A stretch of DNA of 5,088 bases, taken from contig JAOUJL010000116.1 in the NCBI GenBank assembly GCA_029883255.1, forward strand, positions 1 through 5,088, written 5' to 3'. The notes below the pieces were generated by a model, which did no database searches, was not told the origin of the DNA, and saw nothing but the letters and a program-made list of their open reading frames with translations. The translations under genes and the position numbers were made by a program. Of the stretch, positions 4,889-5,088 are shown piece by piece. How positions within the stretch are numbered: the first letter of the stretch is position 1; each line of letters starts with the position of its first letter. Source of the DNA: Candidatus Bathyarchaeota archaeon. Its GTDB lineage: Archaea > Thermoproteota > Bathyarchaeia > Bathyarchaeales > Bathyarchaeaceae.

Positions 4889-4914
4889 CTTTTCACTTTC
4901 TATAGTTTCTTTTC
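4889..4914 (+). terminator. Possible T-rich terminator after the ASCH gene
   Basis: CTTTTCACTTTC and GTTTCTTTTCC form several short T-runs about 25-50 nt beyond the ASCH stop codon, without a hairpin. This is compatible with archaeal U-tract termination. It ends just before the next promoter. Confidence 0.4.
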
Positions 4915-4930
4915 CGAAACATTTAAAAAT
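4915..4930 (+). promoter_or_regulatory. Promoter of the mscL-like gene (BRE/TATA)
   Basis: CGAAAC followed by ATTTAAAAAT is a good archaeal BRE-TATA pair. A start site about 25 bp downstream (near 4948-4952) gives a leader of roughly 15-20 nt that contains a G-rich ribosome binding site (GGGGGG, 4956-4961, 6 nt before the GTG). This indicates that the channel gene is transcribed independently of the ASCH gene. Confidence 0.7.
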
Positions 4931-4967
4931 GAACATGGATCGAAAAGATAGTTTTGGGGGGAATTGA

Positions 4968-5088
4968 GTGTCAAGCTCTATTGAGAAGGAAATGTTAGAG
5001 GAACTTAAGAAGATTAGGGAAGCTGTTGAACCTAAACCTGCTCCACCAGCACCCAAAGGGTTATGGAATGAGTTCATGGGCTTCATTT
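4968..5088 (+). CDS. mscL: Large-conductance mechanosensitive channel (MscL-like), N-terminal fragment
   Basis: Forty codons are visible before the window ends. The protein starts with a charged, probably helical segment (SSSIEKEMLEELKKIREAVE, residues 2-21), then a proline-rich linker (PKPAPPAPKG, 22-31), then LWNEFMGFI (32-40). The last part matches the cytoplasmic N-terminal helix that leads into the first membrane helix of MscL-type channels, which release solutes on hypo-osmotic shock. The start is GTG: the codon just before it in frame is a TGA stop, and a G-run ribosome binding site lies 6 nt upstream. The helix-plus-proline extension is longer than in typical bacterial MscL, as in some archaeal homologues. 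The membrane segments lie outside the window, so the call rests on this short region. Confidence 0.65.
   Translation, partial: MSSSIEKEMLEELKKIREAVEPKPAPPAPKGLWNEFMGFI

Overview
The window is archaeal. It carries a KH / metallo-beta-lactamase / beta-CASP ribonuclease of the aCPSF1 (FttA) type directly behind a proteasome beta subunit, plus an archaeal-type SepF. Promoters, where visible, look like BRE/TATA elements, and several starts are TTG or GTG preceded by Shine-Dalgarno (SD) sequences. The lineage cannot be fixed from the sequence alone. An uncultivated archaeon of TACK/Bathyarchaeia type is my guess, at low confidence.

Layout. Positions 1-254 are an A/C-rich intergenic region with G-run repeats and a sepF promoter. 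sepF (255-635, +) runs into the convergent aCPSF1 gene (622-2538, -), and their 3' ends overlap by 14 bp. aCPSF1 is the downstream gene of a two-gene operon with psmB (2555-3190, -; an ATG at 3274 is a less likely start). Their gap is 16 bp and the aCPSF1 ribosome binding site overlaps the psmB stop codon. A 550-bp divergent region (3191-3743) holds a second copy of the sepF-upstream repeat, seven 10-bp repeats with phased A-tracts, and a second copy of an outer repeat. Next comes a C_GCAxxG_C_C-family redox protein gene (3744-4246, +), which is split by an apparent 1-nt frameshift. After a 300-bp region with no recognisable gene lie a small ASCH/PUA-like protein (4549-4866, +) and, behind its own strong promoter, the first 40 codons of a probable MscL-type mechanosensitive channel (4968 to the window edge, +).

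The known functions are cell division (SepF, FtsZ membrane anchor), protein degradation (20S proteasome) and transcription termination / RNA decay (aCPSF1). psmB next to aCPSF1 is a recurring archaeal arrangement.

The most unusual aspect is architectural. The sepF/aCPSF1/psmB block is bracketed by two nested pairs of inverted repeats, in mirror order, lying upstream of sepF and of psmB. The + strand is strongly A/C-biased on the left and G/T-biased on the right, with the G-versus-C switch near the middle of the block (roughly 1450-1700). This is compatible with shared regulation of the two outward-placed promoters, an old inverted duplication, an invertible segment, or (most speculatively) an origin-like skew switch.
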